37,127 nucleotides of DNA, from the NCBI GenBank assembly GCA_018400955.1, contig JAGYLH010000028.1:1-37127 (forward strand), given 5' to 3'. A model generated the notes under the pieces. It searched no databases. It was given only the letters and a program-made list of their open reading frames with translations, and was not told where the DNA came from. Position numbers and translations under genes: made by a program. This document shows positions 1 to 8,500 of the stretch, piece after piece. The stretch's first letter is position 1, and each line of letters begins with the position of its first letter. The DNA comes from Bacteroidales bacterium. GTDB taxonomy: Bacteria; Bacteroidota; Bacteroidia; Bacteroidales; F082.

Positions 1-440
1 GATGTGTGCACATCATGGCCGCAGGCATGCATCACGCCCACTTCCTTTCCGTTAAACATTGCTTTTACTTTTGAGGCAAAGGGCAGATCAAGTTCTTCGG
101 TGATGGGCAAAGCATCCATATCGGCGCGTAGTGCAATTACGCCTCCCGGTTTGCCACCTTTTAACAAACCCACAACGCCAGTTCCGGCTATACCGGTTTG
201 AACCTCTAGACCAAGTGCTTGCAAATGAGCAGCTACAATGGCAGCTGTACGAAATTCCTGATTGCTCAACTCGGGGTTTTGATGAAAATCGCGACGCCAG
301 GCAATTACTTCATCTTCGATATTATTGATTGCTTTTTCAAATTGAAGTATAAGCTGGTCGGGCATTTGTTGGGCAAATATGGTCTGGGAATAGGCCAAAC
401 CGATAAATAATAGAAAAACTGTCTTAGCTAATAAATTCAT
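1..440 (-). CDS. M20-family amidohydrolase/peptidase, exported (partial, C-terminus outside window)
   Basis: The reading frame starts at the ATG at 438-440 and runs off the left edge, so only about 146 N-terminal residues are present. The protein opens with a signal peptide (MNLLAKTVFLLFIGLAYS, then Ala-Gln-Gln), so it should be periplasmic or exported. The next part matches the M20D group (hippurate, indole-acetyl-amino-acid and related N-acyl amino acid hydrolases): a WRRDFHQNPELS segment, an LRADMDALP motif, and MHACGHDVHT near the cut, which carries the metal ligands typical of the family. M20D enzymes hydrolyse an amide bond with a two-metal centre; the substrate cannot be read from this fragment. 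It lies 21 bases downstream of the acetyltransferase on the same strand, so the two are probably co-transcribed. The family call is firm, the substrate open. Confidence 0.87.
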   Translation of the reverse strand, partial: MNLLAKTVFLLFIGLAYSQTIFAQQMPDQLILQFEKAINNIEDEVIAWRRDFHQNPELSNQEFRTAAIVAAHLQALGLEVQTGIAGTGVVGLLKGGKPGGVIALRADMDALPITEELDLPFASKVKAMFNGKEVGVMHACGHDVHT

Positions 441-461
441 AATTGTTGTTTTATACTGTGA

Positions 462-917
462 TTAAAAATCTTTCATCCATTCAAACACCTGATAATGATC
501 ACCATTCATGCCCATTTTACTGTAAGTGTGTTGAGCGGGGGTGTTTGTTTTGTCCACATAAAGGCGGATGCCTCCAACAGAAGGATCAGCTGTAACCAGC
601 GTTTGAATGTGTGCATACATGGCGGCATAAATCCCTCTGCGCCTTGCTTCAGGTTTTACGTAAACCGACTGAATCCACCAGATGTTTCGGTTGCGCCAGT
701 CGCTCCATTCATAAGTAATCATCAATGAGGCACAAGCCTCCCCATCCATTTCGGCGATGAAGTAGCGGCCTTTGTTGCTTTGCCCGAACACTGCTTTCAC
801 GCCTTGCTTCAGAGTATCCGGGTCTAAATTTATCTTTTCGGTTTCATATGCCATTTTCAACTGAAAATCAACGATTAAGTCAGAATCCTCTGCTTTGGCA
901 GCCCTTATTTCGATCAT
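462..917 (-). CDS. GNAT-family N-acetyltransferase
   Basis: A 151-residue single-domain GNAT protein. The acetyl-CoA-binding motif A is visible at about residues 85-101 (VYVKPEARRRGIYAAMY), with the usual strand-turn-helix and an Arg/Gly-rich pyrophosphate loop (the family consensus Q/RxxGxG/A appears here as RRRGIY). The N-terminal IRAAKAEDSDLIVDF stretch fits the first strand and helix of the fold. The C-terminal YSKMGM-YQVFEW pattern is also typical. The acceptor substrate cannot be assigned. The gene is transcribed away from the purF-like gene (69-base gap) and towards the M20 hydrolase. An acetyltransferase next to an N-acyl amino acid hydrolase is suggestive of acyl-amino-acid turnover, but this is only an inference from position. 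Confidence 0.85.
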   Translation of the reverse strand: MIEIRAAKAEDSDLIVDFQLKMAYETEKINLDPDTLKQGVKAVFGQSNKGRYFIAEMDGEACASLMITYEWSDWRNRNIWWIQSVYVKPEARRRGIYAAMYAHIQTLVTADPSVGGIRLYVDKTNTPAQHTYSKMGMNGDHYQVFEWMKDF

Positions 918-929
918 GGGAATTATGTT

Positions 930-937
930 TAAATTTG
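930..937 (+). promoter_or_regulatory. Candidate Bacteroidota -7 box (TAAATTTG) for the purF-like gene
   Basis: The octamer TAAATTTG fits the TAnnTTTG consensus of the Bacteroidota primary sigma factor and lies 50 bases before the purF-like start. A TTTC at 908-911 is an imperfect -33 element. The same octamer precedes the TPR hybrid regulator at 22010. A second box, TACATTTG on the minus strand (956-963), points the other way towards the acetyltransferase but lacks a -33 partner. The assignment rests on motif match alone. Confidence 0.38.
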
Positions 938-986
938 CAGCTTGTTAATGAAAAACAAATGTAATTAATATCCGATTCCCTGAACG

Positions 987-2888
987 ATGAGCGAACAAAT
1001 CAAACACGAATGCGGTGTGGCCATGGTAAGGCTGCTCAAACCACTTGAGTTTTACCTGGCCAAATACGGCTCAGCTTTTTATGGTTTGCAGAAGCTGCAT
1101 TTATTGATGCAGAAACAGCACAACCGGGGTCAGGATGGTGCCGGTATAGCCGGCATAAAGTTTGACCTGCCTCCCGGAAGCAGGTATATCAGCAGGATTC
1201 GTTCCAATGCAGCCACGCCCATCAAGGATATTTTCAGCCAGGTTTATGATGGGTTGCAGGGTATTCAGGAACGAACGCCCGACAGATTGCGCGATGTGCA
1301 ATGGCTTAAGCAGCATGTGGATTTTACAGGTGAGCTTTTCATGGGACATTTGCGTTATGGTACCTTTGGGCAGAATAGTGTACTGAACCTTCATCCATTT
1401 GTCAGGGCCAATAACTGGATGACCCGCACCCTGATTTTGGCCGGCAACTTCAATATGACCAATGTGGACGAGCTCTTCAACAAGCTGGTTGAGTTGGGCC
1501 AATACCCGGTGGAAACCTCCGACACGGTGACGGTTTTGGAAAAGATTGGCCATTTCCTGGATATGGAAAATGAGCGCTTGTATCAGCAATTCAAGACCAA
1601 AGGGCTGACCAAGCAGGAAATCAGTATGGAGATTGGCAAGCATATGGATGTAGAGCGCATACTGGAAGAAAGTTCGGAACATTGGGATGGGGGTTATGTA
1701 ATCACCGGCATGATGGGTCATGGTGATGCTTTTGTGTTCAGAGACCCGGCTGGTATTCGACCGGCCTATTATTATGCTGATGATGAGGTTGTTGTTGCGG
1801 CTTCGGAACGGCCACCAATCCAAACAGCTTTCGATGTAGAAAGTTCGCTTGTTCGTGAAGTAAAACCTGGACATGCACTGATTGTCAAAAAAAATGGCAG
1901 CTTTGAGGAAAAGGTTTGCCGGCCACCTATTGCACGCAGGTCTTGCTCATTTGAACGCATTTATTTCAGTCGCGGTACGGATGCAGAAATTTATAAGGAG
2001 CGTAAGGAGCTTGGCAAGTTGCTCACGCCTCTCGTATTGTGCGAAATCGACTACAATCTTGAGGACACCGTGTTTTCCTATATCCCCAATACGGCTTCCG
2101 TAGCTTTCAGGGGGATGGTGCAGGAACTCAATAATTACTGTCTTCAGGTGAAGAAAAACCGTATTCTGGCGTGTGGCGACAGCCTGACAGAAGAAAAGCT
2201 GGATGAGATTTTTTCGATACGTCTGCGTGTGGAGGACATTGCCGTAAAGGATATGAAACTCCGTACTTTTATCACCCAGGATAACCAGCGCGATGATTTG
2301 GTAGCACATATTTATGATGTAACTTATGGCGTGGTAAAAAAAGACGTGGACAGCCTGGTGGTGTTGGACGACAGTATTGTGCGAGGTACCACACTACGCA
2401 ACAGCATCATACGCATTCTGGACCATCTGAACCCCAAAAATATCGTTATCGCCTCTTCGGCCCCTCAGATACGCTACCCCGACTGCTATGGCATTGATAT
2501 GGCAAAACTTTCAGATTTTATTGCGTTCAGGGCAACCATCGCATTGCTGAAGGAAACCAGGCAGGAACATATTATCAACGAGGTTTATCGCTTGTGCAAA
2601 GCCCAGGAAAACCTGCCCAAAGAGGAGGTGGTAAACCATGTAAAAGCTATTTACAAGCCTTTTACAGCTGAGCAAATTTCGGAGCGTATTGCCCGTATGG
2701 TTACTTCGCGTGATGTAAATGCCAAGGTTAGCATTATTTATCAGAGCATTGAAAATTTGCACAAGGCCATCCCGGGCCATACGGGCGATTGGTATTTCAC
2801 AGGCGATTACCCCACTCCAGGTGGCAATAAGGTGGTGAATAAATCCTTTATCAATTATATCGAAGGGCGTAACGAGCGGGCTTACTAA
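987..2888 (+). CDS. Amidophosphoribosyltransferase-like protein (PurF family, long form)
   Basis: This 633-residue protein has the PurF two-domain architecture. The N-terminal class II glutamine amidotransferase domain has its nucleophile at Cys9 (HECGVA) after an eight-residue leader that is presumably removed, plus QKQHNRGQDGAG (about 42-53), HLRYGT and AGNFNMTN. The C-terminal phosphoribosyltransferase domain has the PRPP loop VVLDDSIVRGTT at about 457-468. PurF makes phosphoribosylamine from PRPP and glutamine, the first step of purine synthesis. It is longer than ordinary PurF (about 470-505 residues). Some Bacteroidota are recalled to carry a long paralogue beside a canonical PurF, so I give no gene symbol. 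The C-terminal FTGDYPTPGG segment lacks the cysteines that hold the Fe-S cluster in Bacillus-type enzymes. It is either the purine enzyme itself or a paralogue with an altered role. Confidence 0.87.
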   Translation: MSEQIKHECGVAMVRLLKPLEFYLAKYGSAFYGLQKLHLLMQKQHNRGQDGAGIAGIKFDLPPGSRYISRIRSNAATPIKDIFSQVYDGLQGIQERTPDRLRDVQWLKQHVDFTGELFMGHLRYGTFGQNSVLNLHPFVRANNWMTRTLILAGNFNMTNVDELFNKLVELGQYPVETSDTVTVLEKIGHFLDMENERLYQQFKTKGLTKQEISMEIGKHMDVERILEESSEHWDGGYVITGMMGHGDAFVFRDPAGIRPAYYYADDEVVVAASERPPIQTAFDVESSLVREVKPGHALIVKKNGSFEEKVCRPPIARRSCSFERIYFSRGTDAEIYKERKELGKLLTPLVLCEIDYNLEDTVFSYIPNTASVAFRGMVQELNNYCLQVKKNRILACGDSLTEEKLDEIFSIRLRVEDIAVKDMKLRTFITQDNQRDDLVAHIYDVTYGVVKKDVDSLVVLDDSIVRGTTLRNSIIRILDHLNPKNIVIASSAPQIRYPDCYGIDMAKLSDFIAFRATIALLKETRQEHIINEVYRLCKAQENLPKEEVVNHVKAIYKPFTAEQISERIARMVTSRDVNAKVSIIYQSIENLHKAIPGHTGDWYFTGDYPTPGGNKVVNKSFINYIEGRNERAY

Positions 2889-3325
2889 TTTTGGTATAGG
2901 CGAGTTCAATCCATGGGAATGCGCTGCGAAAAGCAGTTGCAATGTAAAAATACGACTCCGCTGGAGTCGATGGATTAAGGGCTTATTTTTTATAAATATT
3001 CAATCCCTCTGGGATTGGGCTCAGTCAAACAGATGATTATGAATCATTAAAAAAGAGGATGTCATCAATTAAAAGCCATGTATATTTGAGGATAGTGACT
3101 CCGTAGGAGTCAAATATGTATAGAAAAACGAGAAAACCGCTTACCCGACTCCATGGGAGTCGTATAAATCCAAAAAAAAGGAATCTCGAATAAAGAATAT
3201 GAATCTCGAACCTGCCTGACTGCGTGGCAGGCAGGTCTTGAATTTCTTTTAATTCGAGCTTCAACATTAGATAACTTGTCCGTCTTTGGCGGATTCGTTA
3301 TTCAACATGCAAAAGAGTTTGAAAA
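2889..3325. repeat. Convergent intergenic region filled with short hairpin repeats
   Basis: This 437-base gap lies between the convergent purF-like and HIT genes and has no credible gene. It holds four hairpins of the same design, 7-bp perfect arms around a 3-base loop: 2953-2969 (CGACTCC/GGAGTCG, loop GCT), 3001-3017 (CAATCCC/GGGATTG, loop TCT), 3096-3112 (TGACTCC/GGAGTCA, loop GTA) and 3146-3162 (CGACTCC/GGAGTCG, loop ATG). A longer palindrome, CCTGCCTG...CAGGCAGG, spans 3211-3235. The 10-mer GAATCTCGAA occurs twice (3181-3190, 3201-3210). TCCGTCTTTGGCGGA at 3279-3293 is nearly palindromic. These look like extragenic palindromic repeats and may also act as terminators or mRNA 3'-end protectors. 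Confidence 0.8.
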
Positions 3326-3718
3326 CTAAAGCTGCTTTCGGATTTCTTCGCTGAGGGTAACGAATTCTTCTGCTTTCAACTCAAGCTTGGGCTGCTTGAA
3401 ATCCATATCATACAGGCTGTTGATAGGAATTAGGTGCACATGGGCATGCGGCACTTCCAGCCCAATAACGGTAATGCCCATGCGCTTGCAGGGCACCACT
3501 TTTTCGATAGCTTTGGCCACTTTTTTGGCAAATACCATCAGTCCGGCCAACTCATCGTCGGCCACATCAAAAATATAATCTGTTTCTTTTTTGGGTATCA
3601 CAAGGGCATGTCCTTTTGCCAATGGATTAATATCCAGAAATGCCAGAAAATTTTCATCCTCTGCCAGTTTGTAGCATGGAATTTCGCCCTTTACAATTTT
3701 GGTGAATATACTGGCCAT
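3326..3718 (-). CDS. HIT (histidine triad) family nucleotide hydrolase
   Basis: A 130-residue HIT protein. The triad HAHVHL is at residues 91-96, and the opening (MASIFTKIVKGEIPCYKLAED) with the NPLAKGHALVIPK stretch is typical of the Hint branch, which hydrolyses adenosine 5'-phosphoramidates and related nucleotide conjugates in the cytoplasm. I chose the ATG at 3716-3718 because the protein then begins exactly where the family does; an in-frame TTG six bases upstream would add only two residues. It lies 11 bases downstream of greA and is almost certainly co-transcribed with it, an order recalled from other Bacteroidota. Length and motifs are complete, so an active enzyme is expected. The natural substrate is not known from sequence. 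Confidence 0.95.
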   Translation of the reverse strand: MASIFTKIVKGEIPCYKLAEDENFLAFLDINPLAKGHALVIPKKETDYIFDVADDELAGLMVFAKKVAKAIEKVVPCKRMGITVIGLEVPHAHVHLIPINSLYDMDFKQPKLELKAEEFVTLSEEIRKQL

Positions 3719-3729
3719 GGTCAAATATT

Positions 3730-4203
3730 TTAACGGCTTACTTCTACAATTTCGAATTCCATTTTACCGGCGGGCACGACAATTTCGGCTTTTTCACCAA
3801 CCGATTTGCCAAGCAATCCTTTCGCGATAGGGGAGTTGACGGAAATTTTCCCGGCTTTCAGGTCGGCTTCTTTTTCGGGCACGATGGTATAAGTCATCAC
3901 TGCATTGTTCTTCAGGTTTTTAAGTTTCACCTTTGACAGTAGCAATACTTTCGACACATCCATTTTGGATTCATCAATCACCCGAGCACTAATAACCAAA
4001 TCCTGCAACTTCGAAATTTTCATTTCGAGCATGGCTTGCGCATCTTTGGCTGCATCATATTCAGCATTTTCAGAAAGATCGCCTTTGTCGCGTGCTTCTG
4101 CTATCATTTGTGATATCAAGGGCCTTTCTTTCGAGATTAATTCTGCAAGCTCGTCTTTTAGCTTTTGCAAGCCTTCTTCCGTAAAATATTTTGTTTCCAT
4201 CAT
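3730..4203 (-). CDS. greA: Transcription elongation factor GreA
   Basis: A 157-residue protein, the usual GreA length. Residues 1-75 form the antiparallel coiled coil that enters the RNA polymerase secondary channel. Its tip GDLSENAEYDAA (41-52) carries the acidic pair D42/E45 that stimulates cleavage of backtracked RNA. Residues about 80-157 are the FKBP-like C-terminal domain, ending with the conserved NSPIAKGLLGKSVGE segment. Two consecutive ATG codons (4201-4203 and 4198-4200) make the start uncertain by one residue. It is the first gene of a two-gene unit with the HIT hydrolase. The 230-base gap upstream holds a weak hairpin at 4259-4291 (TGGCC/GGCCA outer arms, CTAC/GTAG inner arms), but no convincing promoter was found. 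Confidence 0.97.
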   Translation of the reverse strand: MMETKYFTEEGLQKLKDELAELISKERPLISQMIAEARDKGDLSENAEYDAAKDAQAMLEMKISKLQDLVISARVIDESKMDVSKVLLLSKVKLKNLKNNAVMTYTIVPEKEADLKAGKISVNSPIAKGLLGKSVGEKAEIVVPAGKMEFEIVEVSR

Positions 4204-4360
4204 AACACTAAAAGCTTGAGGGTTATTGAATAATTAAAGCCATACCGATTTTATTTTTTGGCCTTCTACCATGAATAGTAGGCAATGGCCATTCAATCTA
4301 GTACTCAGTATAGCTTTTTAAAAAGTAGTTTTGGTCGTTTTTACCTTTTGATTTAAGTAT

Positions 4361-4391
4361 AAAAAGACCCTTAACTGATTAAGGGCCTTTT
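4361..4391 (-). terminator. Rho-independent terminator of the receptor/cargo/PorV operon
   Basis: The segment contains GACCCTTAA-ctga-TTAAGGGCC flanked by an A run on the left and a T run on the right. Read on the minus strand it gives a stem of about 9-10 bp with a 4-base loop followed by a U tract, about 45 bases after the stop codon of the PorV/PorQ-like gene. The flanking runs make it potentially bidirectional, but no plus-strand gene ends just before it. Confidence 0.85.
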
Positions 4392-4433
4392 AGAAGTACA
4401 AAGATACAAATATTTAATACAAATACAACAGCA

Positions 4434-5501
4434 TTAGAAACTCAAACGAACACCGATTGAATGATTTCCACCAAAATGATCGGTATCTCGGTAGGAATAA
4501 TCTACTGAAAAGATGGAACCGCTTTCTTTGTTCAGGGGAACCTGAACACTGATGCCGGCACTTAGTCCTTTGCTTACATTTGTCCGGGGATCGGTTTCAA
4601 TATCATCCAAAATGCCTTCTTCGTAAGTGTAGCCTGTGCGGAGGAGTAAATAATCCTTCAAACTAAACTCTGCACCTACGGTGATTTGGTCTTTTGTAAA
4701 CGAGTTAGACGTAAACAATCCAGCCAGGGTAAACCTGTAGTCGTTGGCAAAATTAAAGTCGTAGGCAGTGCCAATTACAAGCTGTGTGGGCAATTCGAAA
4801 GCTTCGGAACGTTGCTCTAAAGTGAAGGTTTCATCCTGATCAGGAATGACCCGAAGCGACAAGCCATCGCCCGAGAAGCTCATGGTAGGCCCTATGTTCT
4901 TGAGGGTAATTCCAAAGTGGATGTTATCCTCGGGGCCGGTAACATACTGAATACCAGCATCCAGGCCAACACCTTGCGCACTGATGTCGGAAATGCTTTG
5001 TGAAATGATTTTCAAAACAAAACCGGCATAAATACTATTTGAAAAAGCTTTGGCATACGACATGCTGATATTGAGCAGGCTGGGTGAAAAGTTACCCAAG
5101 CCGCCATCGGGGTAATCCGTGGTTGTGATCGGAATATCACCAAAGTTCATCGACATAACCGCAAGACCGAGTACACTCCCTTCGCTTATTGACTGGCTAA
5201 AGCCAAAGGAATAAATACTGATGTCGGAGCCTTGCAGCCAATTGGTATGGGCAAAAATCAATTCGGTTTTTTTGGTGAAGGCTGTTCCTGCCACATTGCT
5301 CCAGATTCCTTCGAGGCCTCTTATCTGCGCCATGCCGGCATTGCCCCATCCGGTACTTCGCGCCCAGGGGTTAATTAGTAGTTCGGAAGCACCAGCCTGT
5401 CCAGACCTGTCCTTATTACCTGCAAGCATCTCTTGTGGGGTTAGCATTAAAAATGTCAGGCTTGCAATGATGAAATATCTATAAAAATTGTTCATGATCA
5501 T
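4434..5501 (-). CDS. PorV/PorQ-like outer-membrane beta-barrel protein
   Basis: A 355-residue exported protein. It starts with a hydrophobic signal segment (FIIASLTFLMLTPQEMLA), followed by the family's characteristic segment: repeats of small residues, INPWARSTGWGNAGMA, then a region on the 'missing' or normal nature of the protein (WSNVAGTAF). Alternating hydrophobic strands follow to a final SIGVRLSF with a terminal aromatic residue, the usual outer-membrane barrel signature. PorV and PorQ belong to the FadL-like barrels that act with the T9SS: PorV shuttles cargo to the attachment complex. Many paralogues exist, and this one is linked to a specific receptor/cargo pair, being the last gene of the operon (28 bases after the cargo). 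It may therefore serve that cargo rather than be the global PorV. The family call is strong, the precise role inferred. Confidence 0.8.
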   Translation of the reverse strand: MIMNNFYRYFIIASLTFLMLTPQEMLAGNKDRSGQAGASELLINPWARSTGWGNAGMAQIRGLEGIWSNVAGTAFTKKTELIFAHTNWLQGSDISIYSFGFSQSISEGSVLGLAVMSMNFGDIPITTTDYPDGGLGNFSPSLLNISMSYAKAFSNSIYAGFVLKIISQSISDISAQGVGLDAGIQYVTGPEDNIHFGITLKNIGPTMSFSGDGLSLRVIPDQDETFTLEQRSEAFELPTQLVIGTAYDFNFANDYRFTLAGLFTSNSFTKDQITVGAEFSLKDYLLLRTGYTYEEGILDDIETDPRTNVSKGLSAGISVQVPLNKESGSIFSVDYSYRDTDHFGGNHSIGVRLSF

Positions 5502-5529
5502 GGTTTTTGATAATTCACTTTGGTATTAT

Positions 5530-8500
5530 TTAGAAGGTATTTAGGTCAATCGGACGCATGGTTCCAAACCATTTGATAATGCGTTCACCTTCGGGCGCTT
5601 TTACATGTATCAGGTAAATGCCACTGGCAATGGGCACACCTGCAAAGTTTTTGAGGTCCCAATCAACGGAGGTCAGTGCTTGGTCTTTACTAAACTGGCG
5701 TACTTTAGTTCCGCTCATATTGTAAATGGTAACCACACATTTTTCGGGTAAGTTCGTAATTTTCACCCTGTTGTCGAGGGCATTGCGTTCGTATGACGAA
5801 TAGGCATAATAAGGATTGGGTACCACATTGATCAGGTCCAGGTCGCTTTCCAGTTTTTCCGCATTCTGTTTTTCACTTTCCATTCCTTTGGTCGAAAAAG
5901 CAAACATAGGATAGAAGTTATTCAAATCCATACCCGGATGAACAGTGTCAAGTGGCATGGCTGAATAGTTTCTTGTATAGGGCTTGGCCATGCGTATGCG
6001 TACATGGGCGTCGTTGGACAACCATTCCTCACCTTTTACAGCCATTGGCATACCCACCCACATCATGTCCTGGAAGAACAAAGTACCGAGCACTTGATAA
6101 AGAGGGCCATCTAAATAGCGCAGGTATTGGTGTGCATATCGACCTGCATCATAGGCCGGTGACTTAAATTGAAGCGTATCGGGTAAATTAGAAGCGGGTG
6201 TTTCGTCATGTCCCATGATGTAAACATAGTGCATACCCCCAAAACGTGGGCTTCCATCAATAGGTGAAACCACATTAGGATCAGAAAATTGGTCTAAAGT
6301 TAAATCCCTTGCAGTTGGATTGAACAGCATATCGCGGCCATTTTGTCCGGAAAGGAATGAATTTTCGCCGAAAACAATATTGAGGCGCTCACCTGTTTCC
6401 ACATTAATGGCATACCCGGGAAACCAGCCCATACCATAGCTTCCAATATAGTTTGGATCGTCAGGACTATCACTGGCCGGCATGGTCATCGATGTTGCCG
6501 GATTGCCATCCTTATCTACTGAAGGTGCCTTGCGGAGCGTAAAATTACGGGCTCCTCCTTCGTTTAGCTCGTTGAAAAGTCCCATTTCAATTACAGGACT
6601 TCTTGTCCATTTCGACTTATCTGGTGTAAGTACAATATCAATACTGGCCAATCTGCTAAATTTAACGGCGGACTTGCTGTTAACATTGAAAGCCGGACCC
6701 GGGTCACCTGTAAAACTTTGCCCGGACCAGGCTGTCATAGCATAAGGTGCCCATGTGCCATTAAGAACTGTTTCAAAAGCAGCATCAGGATCCCACGCAT
6801 TGTCTCCACCTGGCATATTCCAATCGCTGAAGTTACTATTTTCCTGATCCTTATTAATGCCTGAACGAATCCAGTTCAGGGCAATACCGGGAATATCTAC
6901 ATCCTGGATGCCGGTGAGCCACCTGCGTGAACTGTCAGCATAAATCAGATTCGATTCAAGTAGTCCATTGTTTGTTGCAAGAACTGCACGCAAAGTCGAA
7001 GGACTGCTGGGGTTTCCATCAGTTCCAACAGGAATCGGCCCAACTTTGTAAGGCTGATTAATTTGAATTGAAATACCACGGTCGAGGAATAATTGCTCGT
7101 CATTGGCAATGATGGTGGTATCTGATTTAAATATTTCGTCTGTTGCAAGGTCCTTTAGATACCAATTGCCCACTTCTTTATGGCTTGTATCTCCAAAGAC
7201 TGCAATTTCACCCGTAACATTATAAGTTTTCACGCGGCGAAGTGTGTCAAACCACAACTCATAGTCAGCACCTACCACATTCAACGGGTCAATAACTTTC
7301 ACGTTGATTGGGCCACGGCCGGCCTGATAGGTAGCATTGTATGCAATTGGATAATCCGGATCGCCAAAACGGGTGTCGGGGCCTGCCGGTGGTTTGCTCA
7401 AAATTTCTTCAATAGTTTCCTGTGTCAGGTCAATTACCATGCCACCATTTCCATGACCAGCCAGACGTGTTATCTGAGGTTGGTCGCCAAATTCAGCGCG
7501 AGTTACCAATCCGTTGATTGTTTTGGCTGGAATAGCTGTGTAGGTTTGAATATTTCTACGGCCAGCAAGATAGGATAGTTTTTGACCATCAAGATCATTT
7601 ACATTTTCGCCATAAGGCTTAAATTCATTGTAAGCATAAGCCAGTGCCATAAAGTAATATTGCTTGTGATTCACCAAACGCACATCACCAGTTGCAAAAG
7701 CATCCTGCGTGAGGCGGAAGGAATGATTGATACCATTATCGCCACCATCTACTTCCAAAACAGGAACATTGAAACCAAGATTTTCATCCAGATAATGGTT
7801 GATAATCCTGCTTACACCATTCTTTACATCGAACTGGGCAACAAGGCGCACCTGGTCAGGATCGTGAATACTTTCAACACCTACAGAGGCATCCCTGAGT
7901 TGGAATATCTGATAGCCTTCGAAAACGTAGGTTGTGTCACCAAATTCAGTTGGAATATTGGGATCAAACTCAGTATATTGCTCTTTATAGTTGTTCGAAG
8001 TAGGTGAATTTGATATGTAAACGATTAATTCCCTGTCGAGTTCCTGGAAGGAAAGGTCAGGGGCATTGGGGCCATCGATTACTTTAAAGCAGTTTTCGAA
8101 GAGGGACTGGGCCTTGTCGTCCACCCTGCGCAACAGTTCAACAGAGGCATAAGGGCCGCCTGAGATGGCGCGGGCCCATGGAATACCAACAGTAATATAG
8201 TTTACAGCACCGGGCTTAAGGGTAAAGGGCCCGGCTGATTGCATAAAGCGGCGGTCGCCAGGAGGGTTGGGGCTACCATTGTCAGCAAATTCTTCCGTCC
8301 AAATTACGTCAGGTTGATCAAAGGGTGGGTTTGGTGGCTGACCACCGGTACCCCAGTTGCAGGGGTCAGTACTTCCGGGAAACATAAAATCCGTTTGTGG
8401 GCCAACAGTTCCGGGGCCACCAGGAAAAGCATTTCCACCATATTCCATGGGGCGTCCGTTTTTCCACCTGCCACGGAGGTAGTTGTAATATTGTGGAGCT

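Noticed and set aside
1101..1874. Long open frame (257 codons) on the minus strand
   Set aside because: It lies fully inside the purF-like gene on the opposite strand and reads as low-complexity, Met/His-rich sequence without motifs; a shadow of the coding strand.
3037..3267. 76-codon frame in the hairpin region
   Set aside because: The sequence is built largely of the repeats themselves and gives no protein-like product.
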